Shown here: positions 11,301-20,381 of the stretch, in pieces | How positions within the stretch are numbered: position 1 is the first letter of the stretch | Layout of the letters: every line of letters begins with the position of its first letter | From: JAOBAU01 sp034667465 | GTDB taxonomy: Bacteria; Acidobacteriota; Thermoanaerobaculia; Gp7-AA8 | Assembly (NCBI GenBank): GCA_034667465.1 | Contig: JAXDJV010000014.1 | Coordinates: 259,404-323,403 of the forward strand | Direction: 5' to 3' | Length of the DNA: 64,000 nucleotides | Notes under the pieces: model-generated | Told to the model about the DNA's origin: nothing | The model's database searches: none | Seen by the model: only the letters and a program-made list of their open reading frames with translations | Translations under genes and position numbers: made by a program

Positions 11301-11355
11301 GGCATGGGGCATGAGTAGAAGCCTCTGCTCATTACTCGTTACTCATACCTCATCA
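11291..11355. repeat. Second hairpin of the ATGAGGC-unit type
   Basis: Units GAGGCATGAGGCATGGGGCATGAGT run into an inverted series CTCATTACTCGTTACTCATACCTCATC. The element occupies almost the whole gap between the ATPase and the first permease, and it supplies the ATPase stop codon (TGA at 11298-11300). It is related to 9099-9166. Confidence 0.75.
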
Positions 11356-11366
11356 CTGGAATCACA

Positions 11367-12596
11367 ATGATCATCCTCGAATCGATCATCGACGGCATCC
11401 GCGACATTCGCGATCACTTCGGCCGCACGCTGCTGCAGCTCGTCGGGATCATTCTCGGTGCGGGCTCGATCGTCGCGACCTTCTCGCTCTCCGTCGCCGG
11501 CAAAGCGCAGTCGATGGAGTACTACAAGGTCAGCGGCGGCATCCAGAAGATCTGGATCTCCGACAAGCCGACTGGCAAAGTCACGCTCGATGCGAAAGCG
11601 CTCGCGTCGAAAGGGCTCACGTACGCCGACGTCATCGCGCTCAAGCGCGAGTCGAAAGAGATCGATCTCGTCTCGCCGGTCTCCAACTCGGACATGACGA
11701 TCCGCTATCGCAACATCGAGAAGCCGCGATCGGTCATGGGCGTCACGCCGGCGTACTCGCCGATGAACGACTTCCACTCCGGCACCGGACGGTTCATCAC
11801 CGACGGTGATCTCACGTCCGCCGCGCGCGTCGTCGTCCTCGGTAGCGAGCGCGCTCAGGAATTCTTCGGCTCCGACAATCCGATCGGCAGGACGATCGCC
11901 ATGAACGGCGCCGGTTACCTCGTCGTCGGTGTGATGGAGGAGAAGTACTTCAGCTTCGATCACAAGCGCAACGTCATGCGCTGGATGAACCGGCAGATCT
12001 ACATCCCGATCACGACGATGGTCACGCGCAAAGGCGAGCCGCTCACCAGCGGAAAGATCTCGTTCATGCACGCGCGGATGCGCGACATCAAAAAGAACGA
12101 AGAGGCGGTCGAGGAGATCAAGACGATCCTCGCGCGGCAGCACGGCGTCGTCGATTTCGAAGTCTTCTCCCGCATCGCCAACCTGCGCCGCAACGAGCAG
12201 AACAACAAGATGTACGACATGCTGTTCATGGTTTGCGGCGTCATCTCGCTGCTCGTCGGCGGCATCGTCGTCATGAACATTCAGCTGGCCTCGTTCAATG
12301 AACGGGTCCGCGAAGTCGGCACGCGCAAAGCGGTCGGCGCATCGCCGGCGCAAATTTTCTTCCAGTTCCTCACCGAGTCGGTGCTCGTCTCGATCTTCGG
12401 CGGCTTCATCGGTCTGTTCGTCGGACGCCTGTTCACCGCCGGCATCTCGCTGCTGATTCGCAGCGCGCCGATCGTGACGATGTCGACGTGCATCTATGCG
12501 CTGACGTTCGCCGCCGGGACCGGACTGCTGTTCGGGATGTATCCAGCGCTGCGCGCGTCGCGACTCAATCCGATCGAAGCGCTGAGGACGGAGTAA
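11367..12596 (+). CDS. MacB-like ABC transporter permease
   Basis: 409 residues. An N-terminal membrane helix (about 17-38, LLQLVGIILGAGSIVATFSL) is followed by a large periplasmic MacB_PCD domain (about 40-270). Three C-terminal helices of the FtsX type follow, with the typical REVGTRKAVGASPAQIFFQFLTES loop and the C-terminal SRLNPIEALRTE. These are mechanotransmission-type permeases that couple ATP hydrolysis to periplasmic movements. The next permease starts 4 nt after its stop, so the two are surely co-translated and likely form a heterodimer. Confidence 0.92.
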   Translation: MIILESIIDGIRDIRDHFGRTLLQLVGIILGAGSIVATFSLSVAGKAQSMEYYKVSGGIQKIWISDKPTGKVTLDAKALASKGLTYADVIALKRESKEIDLVSPVSNSDMTIRYRNIEKPRSVMGVTPAYSPMNDFHSGTGRFITDGDLTSAARVVVLGSERAQEFFGSDNPIGRTIAMNGAGYLVVGVMEEKYFSFDHKRNVMRWMNRQIYIPITTMVTRKGEPLTSGKISFMHARMRDIKKNEEAVEEIKTILARQHGVVDFEVFSRIANLRRNEQNNKMYDMLFMVCGVISLLVGGIVVMNIQLASFNERVREVGTRKAVGASPAQIFFQFLTESVLVSIFGGFIGLFVGRLFTAGISLLIRSAPIVTMSTCIYALTFAAGTGLLFGMYPALRASRLNPIEALRTE

Positions 12597-12599
12597 GTC

Positions 12600-13826
12600 A
12601 TGCAAATCGGCGAATCAGTCCGCACCAGCCTCGAAGAAGTGAAGGGGCATCCGCTCCGTTCGTTCTTCACGCTCATCGGCGTGATCCTCGGCACGCTCGC
12701 AATCGTCGTCGTCATGTCGGTTCTCGACGGCGTTTCCGCCGCGGTCTGGCAGGGCATCGAAGACCTCGGCATGGACGGCGTGCTCGTGATGTCGTCCCGG
12801 ATGCCGACCGATCGCGTCGAGCGCGCCAAAGTTTCCGTGTCGCGCGGCATGCGGCTCGAAGATCAGCGCTGGTTCGAGAACAGCAATCTGATCACCGCCA
12901 TCGGCCCGGTAGGGGAGTCGCGTTCGGTCGTCACCTTCGGCAGCATCACGCGGCGCGTCCCGGTTTACGGCGTCACGCCGACGTTCGCGGCGATCAAGAA
13001 TCGGAAGATCATGAGCGGCCGTTTCATCGGCGAGCGCGATCAGCAATCGAACGCGCCGGTCTGTGTGCTCGGATTCAAACTCAAGCAGCAGCTCTTCTCC
13101 GGCAATGACGCCATCGGCCAGCAGATCAGCCTCGGCGGACGACGGCTGACCGTCGTCGGCGTCGGCACCGAATTCAACATGAAGTTCGTCAATGACGACG
13201 ACATGCGCAAAGAGACCGGCGGACTCTACATCCCGTTCTCCGTCTATCAGGACATGTTCGGCCGTATCAACGCGATCTCGTACATGCTCGCCAAAGCGGT
13301 CGAGCCGGAAAAGTCGATCGATGCCGAAGATGAAGCGGCCCGCATTTATGCGCGCGCGCACAATGGGATTCACGACGTGCGCGTCGACAACGTCGGCAAA
13401 GACATCCTCAAAGAGCGCGGCAATATTCGGACGATCCTGCGCAACTGGCGGATCATCTTCTTCTCGATTGCAGCGGTATCACTGGTCATCGGCGGAGTCG
13501 GCATTTTCTCCGTGCTGAAGATTTCGATCTCCGAGCGGCTGTTCGAGATCGGACTGCGCAAATCGATCGGCGCGACCGACGGCGAGATCTTCATGCAGTT
13601 CCTGATCGAGGCGATCACGCTCTCCGTCGTCGGTGCCGGCATCGGTCTCGGCCTCGGCATCCTCGTCGTGAAGCTGATCTCCGGTTCGTTCCCCGCGGGT
13701 CTGCCGGTTTCGACGTTCGGCCTGTCGGTCGCGAGCGGTTTCGCGATCTCGATCGGACTGATCGCCGGACTCTATCCGTCGATTGCCGCGTCGCGACTGG
13801 AGCCGGTGGAGGCGTTGCGGGCGTAG
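12600..13826 (+). CDS. MacB-like ABC transporter permease, second copy
   Basis: 408 residues with the same architecture as its neighbour: an N-terminal helix (FFTLIGVILGTLAIVVVMSV), a periplasmic domain, three C-terminal helices and FtsX-type ends (LFEIGLRKSIGATDGEIFMQFLIE, SRLEPVEALRA). Having two distinct permease genes with one ATPase and one adaptor suggests a heteromeric exporter. The substrate is unknown; peptides, lipids and macrolides are all possible in the family. Confidence 0.92.
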   Translation: MQIGESVRTSLEEVKGHPLRSFFTLIGVILGTLAIVVVMSVLDGVSAAVWQGIEDLGMDGVLVMSSRMPTDRVERAKVSVSRGMRLEDQRWFENSNLITAIGPVGESRSVVTFGSITRRVPVYGVTPTFAAIKNRKIMSGRFIGERDQQSNAPVCVLGFKLKQQLFSGNDAIGQQISLGGRRLTVVGVGTEFNMKFVNDDDMRKETGGLYIPFSVYQDMFGRINAISYMLAKAVEPEKSIDAEDEAARIYARAHNGIHDVRVDNVGKDILKERGNIRTILRNWRIIFFSIAAVSLVIGGVGIFSVLKISISERLFEIGLRKSIGATDGEIFMQFLIEAITLSVVGAGIGLGLGILVVKLISGSFPAGLPVSTFGLSVASGFAISIGLIAGLYPSIAASRLEPVEALRA

Positions 13827-13917
13827 ACGCGTTTAAGCTACTTATCTGCATTTTCGTGGCGAAAAATTGTTGACGGCAACAATGAAGTATGCCAATCTCT
13901 CGCGCGGAGATTGAGCG

Positions 13918-14353
13918 ATGAACATTCGTCCGCAAGTCGTTTTTCCTGCCCTGGTCGTTGCGGGTCTCATGACATGGAACACTCCGGCGCATGCTGATGA
14001 AAACCAGTGCCCACCTGAAGTAATGGACTGCGGTTGCGGCACCGATCCTTCCTGTCCGGGCGTAGATCTGAGCGCGTATTACATCGACGACACGTGCGAT
14101 CCCGAAGTCGACCCGTCCTGCGATCAACTCCGGCGACACCGCAATTGAGGCGTATTCAAAATGCGGGAGTGTCGCGCAGACGGCGCGTTTCCGCCTCTGC
14201 TACTGGGGCTGCCGCGACCACTACAAGGATACGCAGGACACCTGCGACAGCTGGCTGATGTACATCGGCGGCGGACGCCTCGCATGTCATTCAGAAGCGG
14301 CGCGCGACTATGAAAACTGCGTCGCCCAGTGCGCAATCGATTACTGCGGTTGA
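13918..14353 (+). pseudogene. Small secreted Cys-rich protein, frameshifted
   Basis: The ATG at 13918 starts a signal peptide of about 26 residues (ending TPAHA) and a Cys-rich mature part (CPPEVMDCGCGTDPSCPG). The frame ends at 14148. From about 14120 a different frame continues with convincing Cys-rich sequence (LCYWGCRDHYKD, CDSWLMYIGGG, CVAQCAIDYCG) to a stop at 14353. The total length is not a multiple of three, so one net base has been gained (or two lost). Upstream there is a TTGACGGCAA sequence like that before the Cys-rich gene at 1539. A sequencing error or a programmed shift cannot be excluded. Family unknown. Confidence 0.6.
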
Positions 14354-14369
14354 TGGAAAGGACGAACTC

Positions 14370-15032
14370 ATGAGCGTGAAACGCTTTGGTGTGGTTCTCT
14401 GTCTCTTACTTGCTGCTGCATCCGCGTTCGCCGGCGAACATCTGCTCGCCCGCGTGCACGGCGCGGTCGTTGCGCCTTCCGGCAGCCGCACTTTCTTCAC
14501 GGAGCTGATGTTCAGCGGAGACGTTCGTGCGAACGTCACGCTGTGGAAAGCGGAAAACGGTCATCACTACATTCTTCGCAGTTCCGACAACTTCATCCGC
14601 AAAGAGGGGAGCGTTTCGTTCTCCGATCTCGACACGAAACGGTTTCTGAAGGTGACTTGGGTCATCCCCGTTGACGGTTCGACGCCCGCACAGGCCGCCG
14701 CCGCCGAGAAGCACCTCAACGCTTCGACGTATACAGTCGAACAGGTCATTGTGAAGACTGCATCCCTGACGATGACGGTACCGGTGTCGCCATCGATGAC
14801 CGGCCAGATGCGTTCGGCGCTTCGTCGCGACCTGCCGCCGGAGTTCATCAAAGCGCTGGTCGACGTCACGATTCACGCAGCAACAGCTTCGTCGCCGGCG
14901 GGGCAGCCCGCCTGTCAGTATCTTGCGTCGCTGTTCGTTGACGCCGCCTCGTGCAGAGCGCGCGGCGCCAACGCGGTGCCGGCGGATGACGACTGCGCGT
15001 TCGACGCGGAATTCGGATATCCCTGCGATTAG
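14370..15032 (+). CDS. Secreted protein of unknown function
   Basis: 220 residues from the ATG at 14370, which has a GGAAAGGA ribosome site; upstream in-frame codons would put residues before the signal peptide. Residues 1-21 are a signal peptide (LCLLLAAASAFAG). The first part of the mature protein has a beta-rich look (LLARVHGAVVAPSGSRTFFTELMFSG). The C-terminal 45 residues hold four cysteines. I recognise no family. It follows the broken Cys-rich gene by 16 nt and precedes a lipoprotein gene by 11 nt, so it is likely co-transcribed with them. Confidence 0.65.
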   Translation: MSVKRFGVVLCLLLAAASAFAGEHLLARVHGAVVAPSGSRTFFTELMFSGDVRANVTLWKAENGHHYILRSSDNFIRKEGSVSFSDLDTKRFLKVTWVIPVDGSTPAQAAAAEKHLNASTYTVEQVIVKTASLTMTVPVSPSMTGQMRSALRRDLPPEFIKALVDVTIHAATASSPAGQPACQYLASLFVDAASCRARGANAVPADDDCAFDAEFGYPCD

Positions 15033-15043
15033 TATTCGGCCGA

Positions 15044-15709
15044 ATGTCGCCGCGGTCATCCGCACTCGTCTTGTGCGTCGCAACGCTCCTGCTGTCCTGC
15101 GGCGGCAGGCCGCAGCGCGTGCACGAAGGCCTCTCCGCCCGGCAAATTCTCGACGGAACCGCGGCGACTTATCAGCGTGCTGCGACCTACGTTGATACCG
15201 GTACTGTCGATCGCGGTGGTCGTCTGTATCTCAAATCGCTGCACGCGTTGCAGAGCGGAACCTGGGACGACCGGTTCCGCACGCGCATCAGTCGCGACGG
15301 CGATTGCCTCTTCGAGTACACGGCGCGCGGCGGACGAACCTTCACCGCTGCCGGCAACGCCGGAACCGGCACCGCCCGCACGCCGTATGGTCCTGCCGAA
15401 CATTTCGAGTCGTGGCGCGCGGCGGTGCTCGCAATCGGCGCCGTCACGTCGCGCGCCGCAGCGCCGGCGACGGAGTTGTTTTTCGGCGAACGGCGCACCG
15501 AAAGCATCCTCTCGCTGCGCGATCTCGAGCGCCTGCCGGACGATGAAATCCACAGCATTCGCTGTGCGGTGATTCGAGGACGCACGCCGCGGCAGCGCTT
15601 CACGATCTGGATCGATGCCGGTTTCAGGATGCGTCGCGTCCAGCACTTTCTCGGTGCAGCGGATGAGCCCGTCGCCGACGTCCGCTACACCGAAGTCACG
15701 ATTCGTTAG
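15044..15709 (+). CDS. LolA-like lipoprotein of unknown function
   Basis: 221 residues. The signal peptide ends in the lipobox LLSCGG (Cys at about 19). The mature part begins with a helix (SARQILDGTAATYQRAATYVDTGTV) and then shows alternating strands (FRTRISRDGDCLFEY, RQRFTIWIDAGFRMRRVQH). This pattern is common in LolA/outer-membrane-lipoprotein-sorting-like domains found in many acidobacterial and planctomycete proteins. Assignment to that fold is tentative. The stop lies 5 nt from the convergent ferritin-like gene. Confidence 0.65.
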   Translation: MSPRSSALVLCVATLLLSCGGRPQRVHEGLSARQILDGTAATYQRAATYVDTGTVDRGGRLYLKSLHALQSGTWDDRFRTRISRDGDCLFEYTARGGRTFTAAGNAGTGTARTPYGPAEHFESWRAAVLAIGAVTSRAAAPATELFFGERRTESILSLRDLERLPDDEIHSIRCAVIRGRTPRQRFTIWIDAGFRMRRVQHFLGAADEPVADVRYTEVTIR

Positions 15710-15714
15710 CGCGT

Positions 15715-16167
15715 CTACATCACGCTCTTCACGTCGCCCGGCTTGCGCAGCATCTTGTCGACTTCGAACGCGTGCATCTCTTCCTGATGGATCATCTGGC
15801 GCGCGTATTCTTCCAGCCAGACGCTCTTGCCGGCCACGAGTTCGAGGAGCTCCTTGTACATCCGGATGCCGGTCCGTTCGTTCTCGAGCGCTTCGCGGAG
15901 GATGTCGCCGACGTCGTGCTTATGCGTTTCGAGCAGCGGTCCGATGCCGAGCGATGGGTGCTCGCCGAGGGCCGTGACGATCTCGCCGGCCTGAGTTGCG
16001 TGCGCCATCGATTCGTTGGCCTGCTCGCGCAGCCACGACACGATCGGAATGCGGTTGTAGCCGAAGATCATCAGCGAGTAATGCGTGTAGCGAACCGCGC
16101 CGGCCAGCTCCGCTTCGAGGATCCGGTTCAGCGCCTCGACGACCTTCTCTTTATCGAAATCCATCAT
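15715..16167 (-). CDS. Bacterioferritin/Dps-like ferritin-fold protein
   Basis: 150 residues with four-helix ferritin character. Metal-ligand motifs are E-x2-H in helix 2 (ESMAH), Glu residues in helices 1 and 3 (EAELAG, ENERTG) and E-x2-H in helix 4 (EEMH). These are the di-iron ligands of ferritins and bacterioferritins, which oxidise and store iron. The ATG at 16167 has an AGGAGGAACC ribosome site and overlaps the stop of the upstream acetyltransferase. The length and the C-terminus (EVDKMLRKPGDV) resemble bacterioferritin-related proteins. Confidence 0.85.
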   Translation of the reverse strand: MMDFDKEKVVEALNRILEAELAGAVRYTHYSLMIFGYNRIPIVSWLREQANESMAHATQAGEIVTALGEHPSLGIGPLLETHKHDVGDILREALENERTGIRMYKELLELVAGKSVWLEEYARQMIHQEEMHAFEVDKMLRKPGDVKSVM

Positions 16168-16670
16168 GGTTCCTCCTGCGACGGCACATCGTACGACGAA
16201 GCGAGCGCACCGAGCGCGGGGCCGGTGAGACGGAAGATCGTCCACTCGTCAACCGCGTTCGCGCCGAGCGATTTGTAGAAGTCGATGGCCGGCGTGTTCC
16301 AGTCGAGCACAGCCCATTCCACCCGCCCGCACTCCCGCTCGGCGGCGATCTGTGCGAGCCGTGCCAGCAGCGCTTTGCCGTAGCCGCGGCCGCGCATCTC
16401 CGGATCGACGAAGAGATCCTCGAGGTAGATGCCGGGCCGCGCGAGGAAGGTCGAGTAGTTGTGAAAGAAGAGCGCGAAGCCAACCGGCCTGCCGTCTTCT
16501 TCGCCGATCAACACCTCGGCTGCAGGCTTTGCACCGAACAGCGTTTCGCGGATGCGCTCCTCGGTTGCGACGACGCGGTCCTCGAGTTTTTCATAGCGCG
16601 CCAGCTCGACGATGAAGCGGAAGATCAGCGAGACGTCGTCCGGCGTGGCGTTGCGAATCGTGAAGGCCAT
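16164..16670 (-). CDS. GNAT N-acetyltransferase (spermidine/diamine acetyltransferase-like)
   Basis: 168 residues in the GNAT fold. The acetyl-CoA site is seen in IYLEDLFVDPEMRGRGYGKALLARLAQ (about 80-107). The segment starting FHNYSTF and the C-terminal VEWAVLDWNTPAIDFYKSLGA are characteristic of the SSAT-like subgroup, which acetylates polyamines or amino acids such as thialysine. The substrate cannot be fixed from sequence. It is translationally coupled to the ferritin-like gene downstream. Confidence 0.85.
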   Translation of the reverse strand: MAFTIRNATPDDVSLIFRFIVELARYEKLEDRVVATEERIRETLFGAKPAAEVLIGEEDGRPVGFALFFHNYSTFLARPGIYLEDLFVDPEMRGRGYGKALLARLAQIAAERECGRVEWAVLDWNTPAIDFYKSLGANAVDEWTIFRLTGPALGALASSYDVPSQEEP

Positions 16671-16696
16671 AGGCGCCGAATGATACCCTCCGGCGC

Positions 16697-17941
16697 GTGC
16701 GCAAACTGCTCTTCGCCGCGTTGCTTTTCATCGCCGCCGCCGCTGCGCTGCATGCCGAACCGGCAAAGCGTCCGACGCCGAACGAGCGTCGCTACACGAT
16801 CCAGGTGACGGATGAGATGCGGCGCCACAGCCGCATCGGCGACACGCTGTACGGCGTCTGGACCATTTACGAGCTCGTGGTGCTGATCGCGATTCTCGCC
16901 ACCGGCTGGTCCGCGAAATTGCGGAACGTCGCCGCGCGCCTCGTGCCGTGGCGTTACGCGCGCGTTCCGCTCTGGTTCCTTCTCTTTTCGCTGACGACGA
17001 CGCTGCTCTATTTTCCGATCTGGTATTACGCCGGCTACATCGTTCCGCATCAGTTCGGATTGACGCATCAAGCATTTCCGGCGTGGCTCGGCGATCTCGC
17101 GAAAGGACTCGGCGTCGATCTCGGGGTCGGGATGATGTTGTCGATCCTCGTCACGCTCGCAATGCGGATGTTCAAGCGCTGGTGGATCGCAATCTGGCTT
17201 GGCTCGATCCCGCTGATGATTATCGGCGTCGTCATCTGGCCGCTCTTCATCGATCCGCTCTTCAACAAATTCGTTCCGCTGCAGGACGCACATCTCCGTC
17301 AGCTGCTGCTGACGGAAGCGCAACGCGCCGGGATTGAAGGCGGACGCGTCTATGAAGTCGACAAATCGAAACAGACGAATGAAATGAACGCGTACGTGAC
17401 CGGCATCGGTCCGAGCAAGCGGATCGTGTTGTGGGACACGCTCCTCGCAAAAATGGACGACGGCGAGATCCTCGCGGTGATGGGCCACGAAATGGGCCAT
17501 TACGTGCTGCATCATCTTTGGAAGGGATTGTCGTTCGCGATCTTCATCGCGCTGATTACGTCCTGGTGCGCGCAATTCTTTTTCGAGCGCGGCGTGGTGA
17601 GGTGGAACCTCGCATCGGAACGCGGCGATCCCGCCGCGCTGCCACTGCTGCTCGCGGTCGTCTCCGCGGTAACGTTCCTCTTATCACCCGCAATCAGCGG
17701 CTTTTCGCGTTACACCGAGCACGAAGCGGACGTGTTCAGTCTCGAACTGACGCACGACAACCTCGCCGCCGCCAGCTCATTCGTAAAGCTCGCCGAAGAT
17801 TCGAAGGTGAATCCCTGGCCGACGCCGCTGATGAAGTACTGGCGTTACTCGCATCCGCCGCTCGGCGAGCGGGTCAGGTTCGCGCTGGAGTGGAAAGGGG
17901 ATAACGCGCAACCAGCCACGCACCCAAAGCCACACCGATGA
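16697..17941 (+). CDS. M48 family membrane protease (Ste24/CAAX protease type)
   Basis: 414 residues from a GTG at 16697. A signal-like N-terminus is followed by several membrane helices. The zinc motif HEMGH is at about 264-268 with further ligands downstream (YTEHEADVFSLEL). The layout matches Ste24-type M48A proteases, which cleave membrane or prenylated substrates and, in bacteria, probably act in envelope quality control. The C-terminus ends in a short basic tail (THPKPHR). The last 68 nt overlap the convergent gene at 17874-18257. Confidence 0.9.
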   Translation: MRKLLFAALLFIAAAAALHAEPAKRPTPNERRYTIQVTDEMRRHSRIGDTLYGVWTIYELVVLIAILATGWSAKLRNVAARLVPWRYARVPLWFLLFSLTTTLLYFPIWYYAGYIVPHQFGLTHQAFPAWLGDLAKGLGVDLGVGMMLSILVTLAMRMFKRWWIAIWLGSIPLMIIGVVIWPLFIDPLFNKFVPLQDAHLRQLLLTEAQRAGIEGGRVYEVDKSKQTNEMNAYVTGIGPSKRIVLWDTLLAKMDDGEILAVMGHEMGHYVLHHLWKGLSFAIFIALITSWCAQFFFERGVVRWNLASERGDPAALPLLLAVVSAVTFLLSPAISGFSRYTEHEADVFSLELTHDNLAAASSFVKLAEDSKVNPWPTPLMKYWRYSHPPLGERVRFALEWKGDNAQPATHPKPHR

Positions 17942-18257
17942 ATCCGGCGCCGAGCACGGCGAAATGTGTTGCCGCGCCCTGCAGCGCGCCGCGACCGTAA
18001 TAGAGCGCAATGAGTGTTTCGGACGTCATGACGGCGATCACGGCGCCGAGCAAATACGCCGCCGGTCTCGCCCGGAGTCGCAATGCGATGATCACTCCGA
18101 CGATCGCCGCAACGAGTTGCCAAAGCGTTCCCGGCACAGCGATCGGCGGAAGAGACCGCACAAGAATAAATCCGACGATCCAGAAGATCGCCAACGCCAG
18201 CACATTGACGCCGATCGTCATCGCGGGATTACGTGGTGAAGTATTCGCTTCGCTCAT
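17874..18257 (-). CDS. Small membrane protein of unknown function
   Basis: 127 residues from the ATG at 18257, which has a strong ACGGAGGAC ribosome site. Four hydrophobic stretches suggest four membrane helices (AMTIGVNVLALAIFWIVGF, LWQLVAAIVGVIIALRL, AYLLGAVIAVMTSETLIAL, AVLGAGFIGVALGAWLV). There is no recognised domain. Its 3' end overlaps the convergent M48 protease gene by 68 nt. The ribosome site follows directly on the end of the broken gene at 18278-18734. Confidence 0.65.
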   Translation of the reverse strand: MSEANTSPRNPAMTIGVNVLALAIFWIVGFILVRSLPPIAVPGTLWQLVAAIVGVIIALRLRARPAAYLLGAVIAVMTSETLIALYYGRGALQGAATHFAVLGAGFIGVALGAWLVARYPLSTPART

Positions 18258-18277
18258 GAAGTCCTCCGTTAGCGAGT

Positions 18278-18734
18278 TTAGCCAGAGCAATAACCGTCGC
18301 ACGCGTACTGCCACCACCAGCCGCAACCAACGGTGAATGTGCAGACGCGTTTGCCGCCGATTCAGTGATAAAGGCCGCCTCGACCCAGCTTCGCGGAAAC
18401 ACTGCACCAGCGCATTGTTGAAGATGAGATGTCCGCGTGGCAAAGTCCTGAACAGCGGAGTCCTGCTCCATTACGCCGGCTGCCAGCAATCCGGGCGCTT
18501 CGTAATCAAGCTCCGGATGTTGATTGATGAAGTGCTCCAATTGCACGGTCCAGAGATCCTCTTTCATCCGCACTGTGAGTGGGCGATTTGCACGTAAGTC
18601 GCTTCCACATCAATACGCGAGTTGCGGAGCGGAACGTGGATCAATTCTCCGGCATTAGCGGGATAAGCAGTCATCAGAGCTGCAATTGCCAGGAGCGCCG
18701 CGGAGATGGCTCGTATCAGTGTCATTCTATCCAT
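18278..18734 (-). pseudogene. Small secreted protein gene broken by frameshifts
   Basis: The ATG at 18734 follows a GCGGAGGA ribosome site and starts a clear signal peptide (ALLAIAALMTAYPANAG), but the frame stops at 18564 after 56 residues. A second frame (from 18567, MKEDLWTVQLEHFINQHPEL) continues with plausible protein sequence. A third frame contains the end CTFTVGCGWWWQYACDGYCSG and a stop at 18278, just before the ribosome site of the next gene. At least two frame changes are therefore needed for one product. The alternative is two overlapping small genes joined by an ATGA overlap. The Cys-rich end recalls the other small secreted proteins in this window. Confidence 0.5.
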
Positions 18735-18788
18735 TCCTCCGCAATATAGGAGAGACTGGAAAGAACTTTTCCCTACCCGGCCTGAAAA

Positions 18789-19292
18789 TTACTCGATCGC
18801 CCTCTGCATCACGACGACCTCCGTCGTAAACCCGTACGACGTCGTGTACTCCTGCACATTAATCTCTTCGAATCCGCGTGCGAGCCAGAAGCGTTGCGCG
18901 GCCTCATTGCGTACGACGACGCCGATGTAGATCGTTTGTGCGCCGGACACTGCGAGCCACTCGCGCGTCGCCTCGAAAATGCGCGTGCCGGCTCCGGCGC
19001 CGCGCGCGGCGGGATCGAGGAGCAGCAGTCCGATCCACCACGCTGCTTCTTTGAGCGGCTCGCGGAGCAACACCACGACACCATCCAGCCGTTCGCGCCA
19101 GAATCCGAATGCGACCAGATCATCGAGAGTGAATCGTTCCGGAACCTGCGTCAGTTCCTTCAGCGCGGCATCGGAACGCGGCGGGCCGCCTTCGCACAGC
19201 TCGAAAAAATCGGTCGCGCGCTCGAAGAGATTCTGCAGTTCCGGCGCGTCGGCGGCCGTCAGACGCGCGGTGCGAAATCCGTCGACCTTCAC
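18789..19292 (-). CDS. GNAT N-acetyltransferase
   Basis: 167 residues. The acetyl-CoA binding region is seen as LLLDPAARGAGAGTRIFEATREWLAV (about 95-120), followed by YIGVVVRNEAAQRFWLARGFE, both typical of GNAT enzymes. The substrate is unknown. It overlaps the upstream cNMP-binding gene by 4 nt, which suggests co-translation. Confidence 0.85.
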   Translation of the reverse strand: MKVDGFRTARLTAADAPELQNLFERATDFFELCEGGPPRSDAALKELTQVPERFTLDDLVAFGFWRERLDGVVVLLREPLKEAAWWIGLLLLDPAARGAGAGTRIFEATREWLAVSGAQTIYIGVVVRNEAAQRFWLARGFEEINVQEYTTSYGFTTEVVVMQRAIE

Positions 19293-19723
19293 ACTCGTCG
19301 CGCGGTGTCGCGGAGCCGTTCAACGAGCAGCTCGCACATCGCGACGGAGAACTTCGCGAGGAGCTGCGGGTCGAACGCCAGCGCTTCCGACAGCGTCTTC
19401 CTGTCCCACGCGCGCACGACCGTTTTTTCCGCGGCGCGCACCGACGTCGAGCGCGGCGAGTCATCGATGAACGACACTTCGCCGAGGACGTCGCCGCCGC
19501 CGACAGTCGCCACGACCGTCTCGACGCCGTCGCGAGCCGTGACGATCTCGAGAATCCCGTCATCGACCGCGAACAGCCGCGAATCTTCTTCCGCCTGCTG
19601 AATCAGGTAATCGCCCTCGGCGATCGTGAGGAGCTCGCCGATCTTCTCGATGTGCTCCCGCTCTTCCTCAGTGCAATAGCGGAACAGCGGATGATCGGAC
19701 TGCAGCGCAAACAGTTTGTTCAT
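19289..19723 (-). CDS. Cyclic-nucleotide-binding domain protein
   Basis: 144 residues that form a single cNMP-binding barrel (LLTIAEGDYLIQQAEEDSRLFAVDDGILEI, GDVLGEVSFIDDSPRSTSVRA). There is no DNA-binding domain, so it is a sensor module and not a transcription factor. The phosphate-binding cassette GEVSFIDDSPRS lies at about 90-101. It probably acts together with the coupled acetyltransferase: fused cNMP-GNAT enzymes are known in actinobacteria, and two adjacent genes could make a split version. That link is inference. Confidence 0.8.
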   Translation of the reverse strand: MNKLFALQSDHPLFRYCTEEEREHIEKIGELLTIAEGDYLIQQAEEDSRLFAVDDGILEIVTARDGVETVVATVGGGDVLGEVSFIDDSPRSTSVRAAEKTVVRAWDRKTLSEALAFDPQLLAKFSVAMCELLVERLRDTARRV

Positions 19724-19735
19724 GCGCCGCTCATG

Positions 19736-20308
19736 TTACTGCCAGCGAACGGTCCACTCGCAGTACGGACCGCCCTTCGCGTAGCAATGCGTCTGCTGCG
19801 CGTCGACCGATTTCGCGCCGGTCAGCTCCGCCATTCGCTCGATCCATCCGGTCAGCCGCGAACATCCCGCGATCTCCGACGGGAAATCGGCGAGGCGGAT
19901 ACGCGCGCTGCCATCCGATTGCTCGAGCACCTGCAGCTCGCCGCGGTTGTACAGCGAGCTCCACATCTGCGAAGCCTTCGACATCAGCGCCGCCGGTGTC
20001 AGTACGCGCGCGAAGAATTTGTAGATGCCTTTCACCGCATCCGACGCCCCTTCGCGTCCGGCGCGGCGTGCGAATGATTCCAGCGGTTCGTTGCGCGCTT
20101 TCGCCGCCGCTTCGGTGAAGAGATTCAGCGCGTGGACCGGAATCGTTTCCGTCGCGAGGATGATCCGCTGAAGCCTTGCGGCGTACTCGGGCGGAAGCGA
20201 TGCGAGCGCGGCCGTTCGCTGTTCGGGTGTCAGCTCGGAGTCGATGAATTTCTGCAGACTGCGGACCGGGGAACCTTTGACGGTAACGCTTTCGTCGACG
20301 GCCATCAC
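19736..20308 (-). CDS. TIGR02265/DUF2378-like protein
   Basis: 190 residues, mostly helical. It starts with SVTVKGSPVRSLQKFIDSEL and ends with a small alpha/beta part containing THCYAKGGPYCEWTVRW. The end resembles the V4R/heme-NO-binding-like group seen in the myxobacterial DUF2378 (TIGR02265) family. The paired Cys in CYAKGGPYC could bind a ligand or metal, as in V4R domains. Function is unknown. The gene lies 12 nt upstream of the cNMP-binding gene and is probably in the same operon. Confidence 0.6.
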   Translation of the reverse strand: MMAVDESVTVKGSPVRSLQKFIDSELTPEQRTAALASLPPEYAARLQRIILATETIPVHALNLFTEAAAKARNEPLESFARRAGREGASDAVKGIYKFFARVLTPAALMSKASQMWSSLYNRGELQVLEQSDGSARIRLADFPSEIAGCSRLTGWIERMAELTGAKSVDAQQTHCYAKGGPYCEWTVRWQ

Positions 20309-20381
20309 GCCCCTCGCTCACACGAGAATTCACACGGACTGCGCCGAGTATAATCCCGCTCCTCACGCGTGAGGAGGCTGT

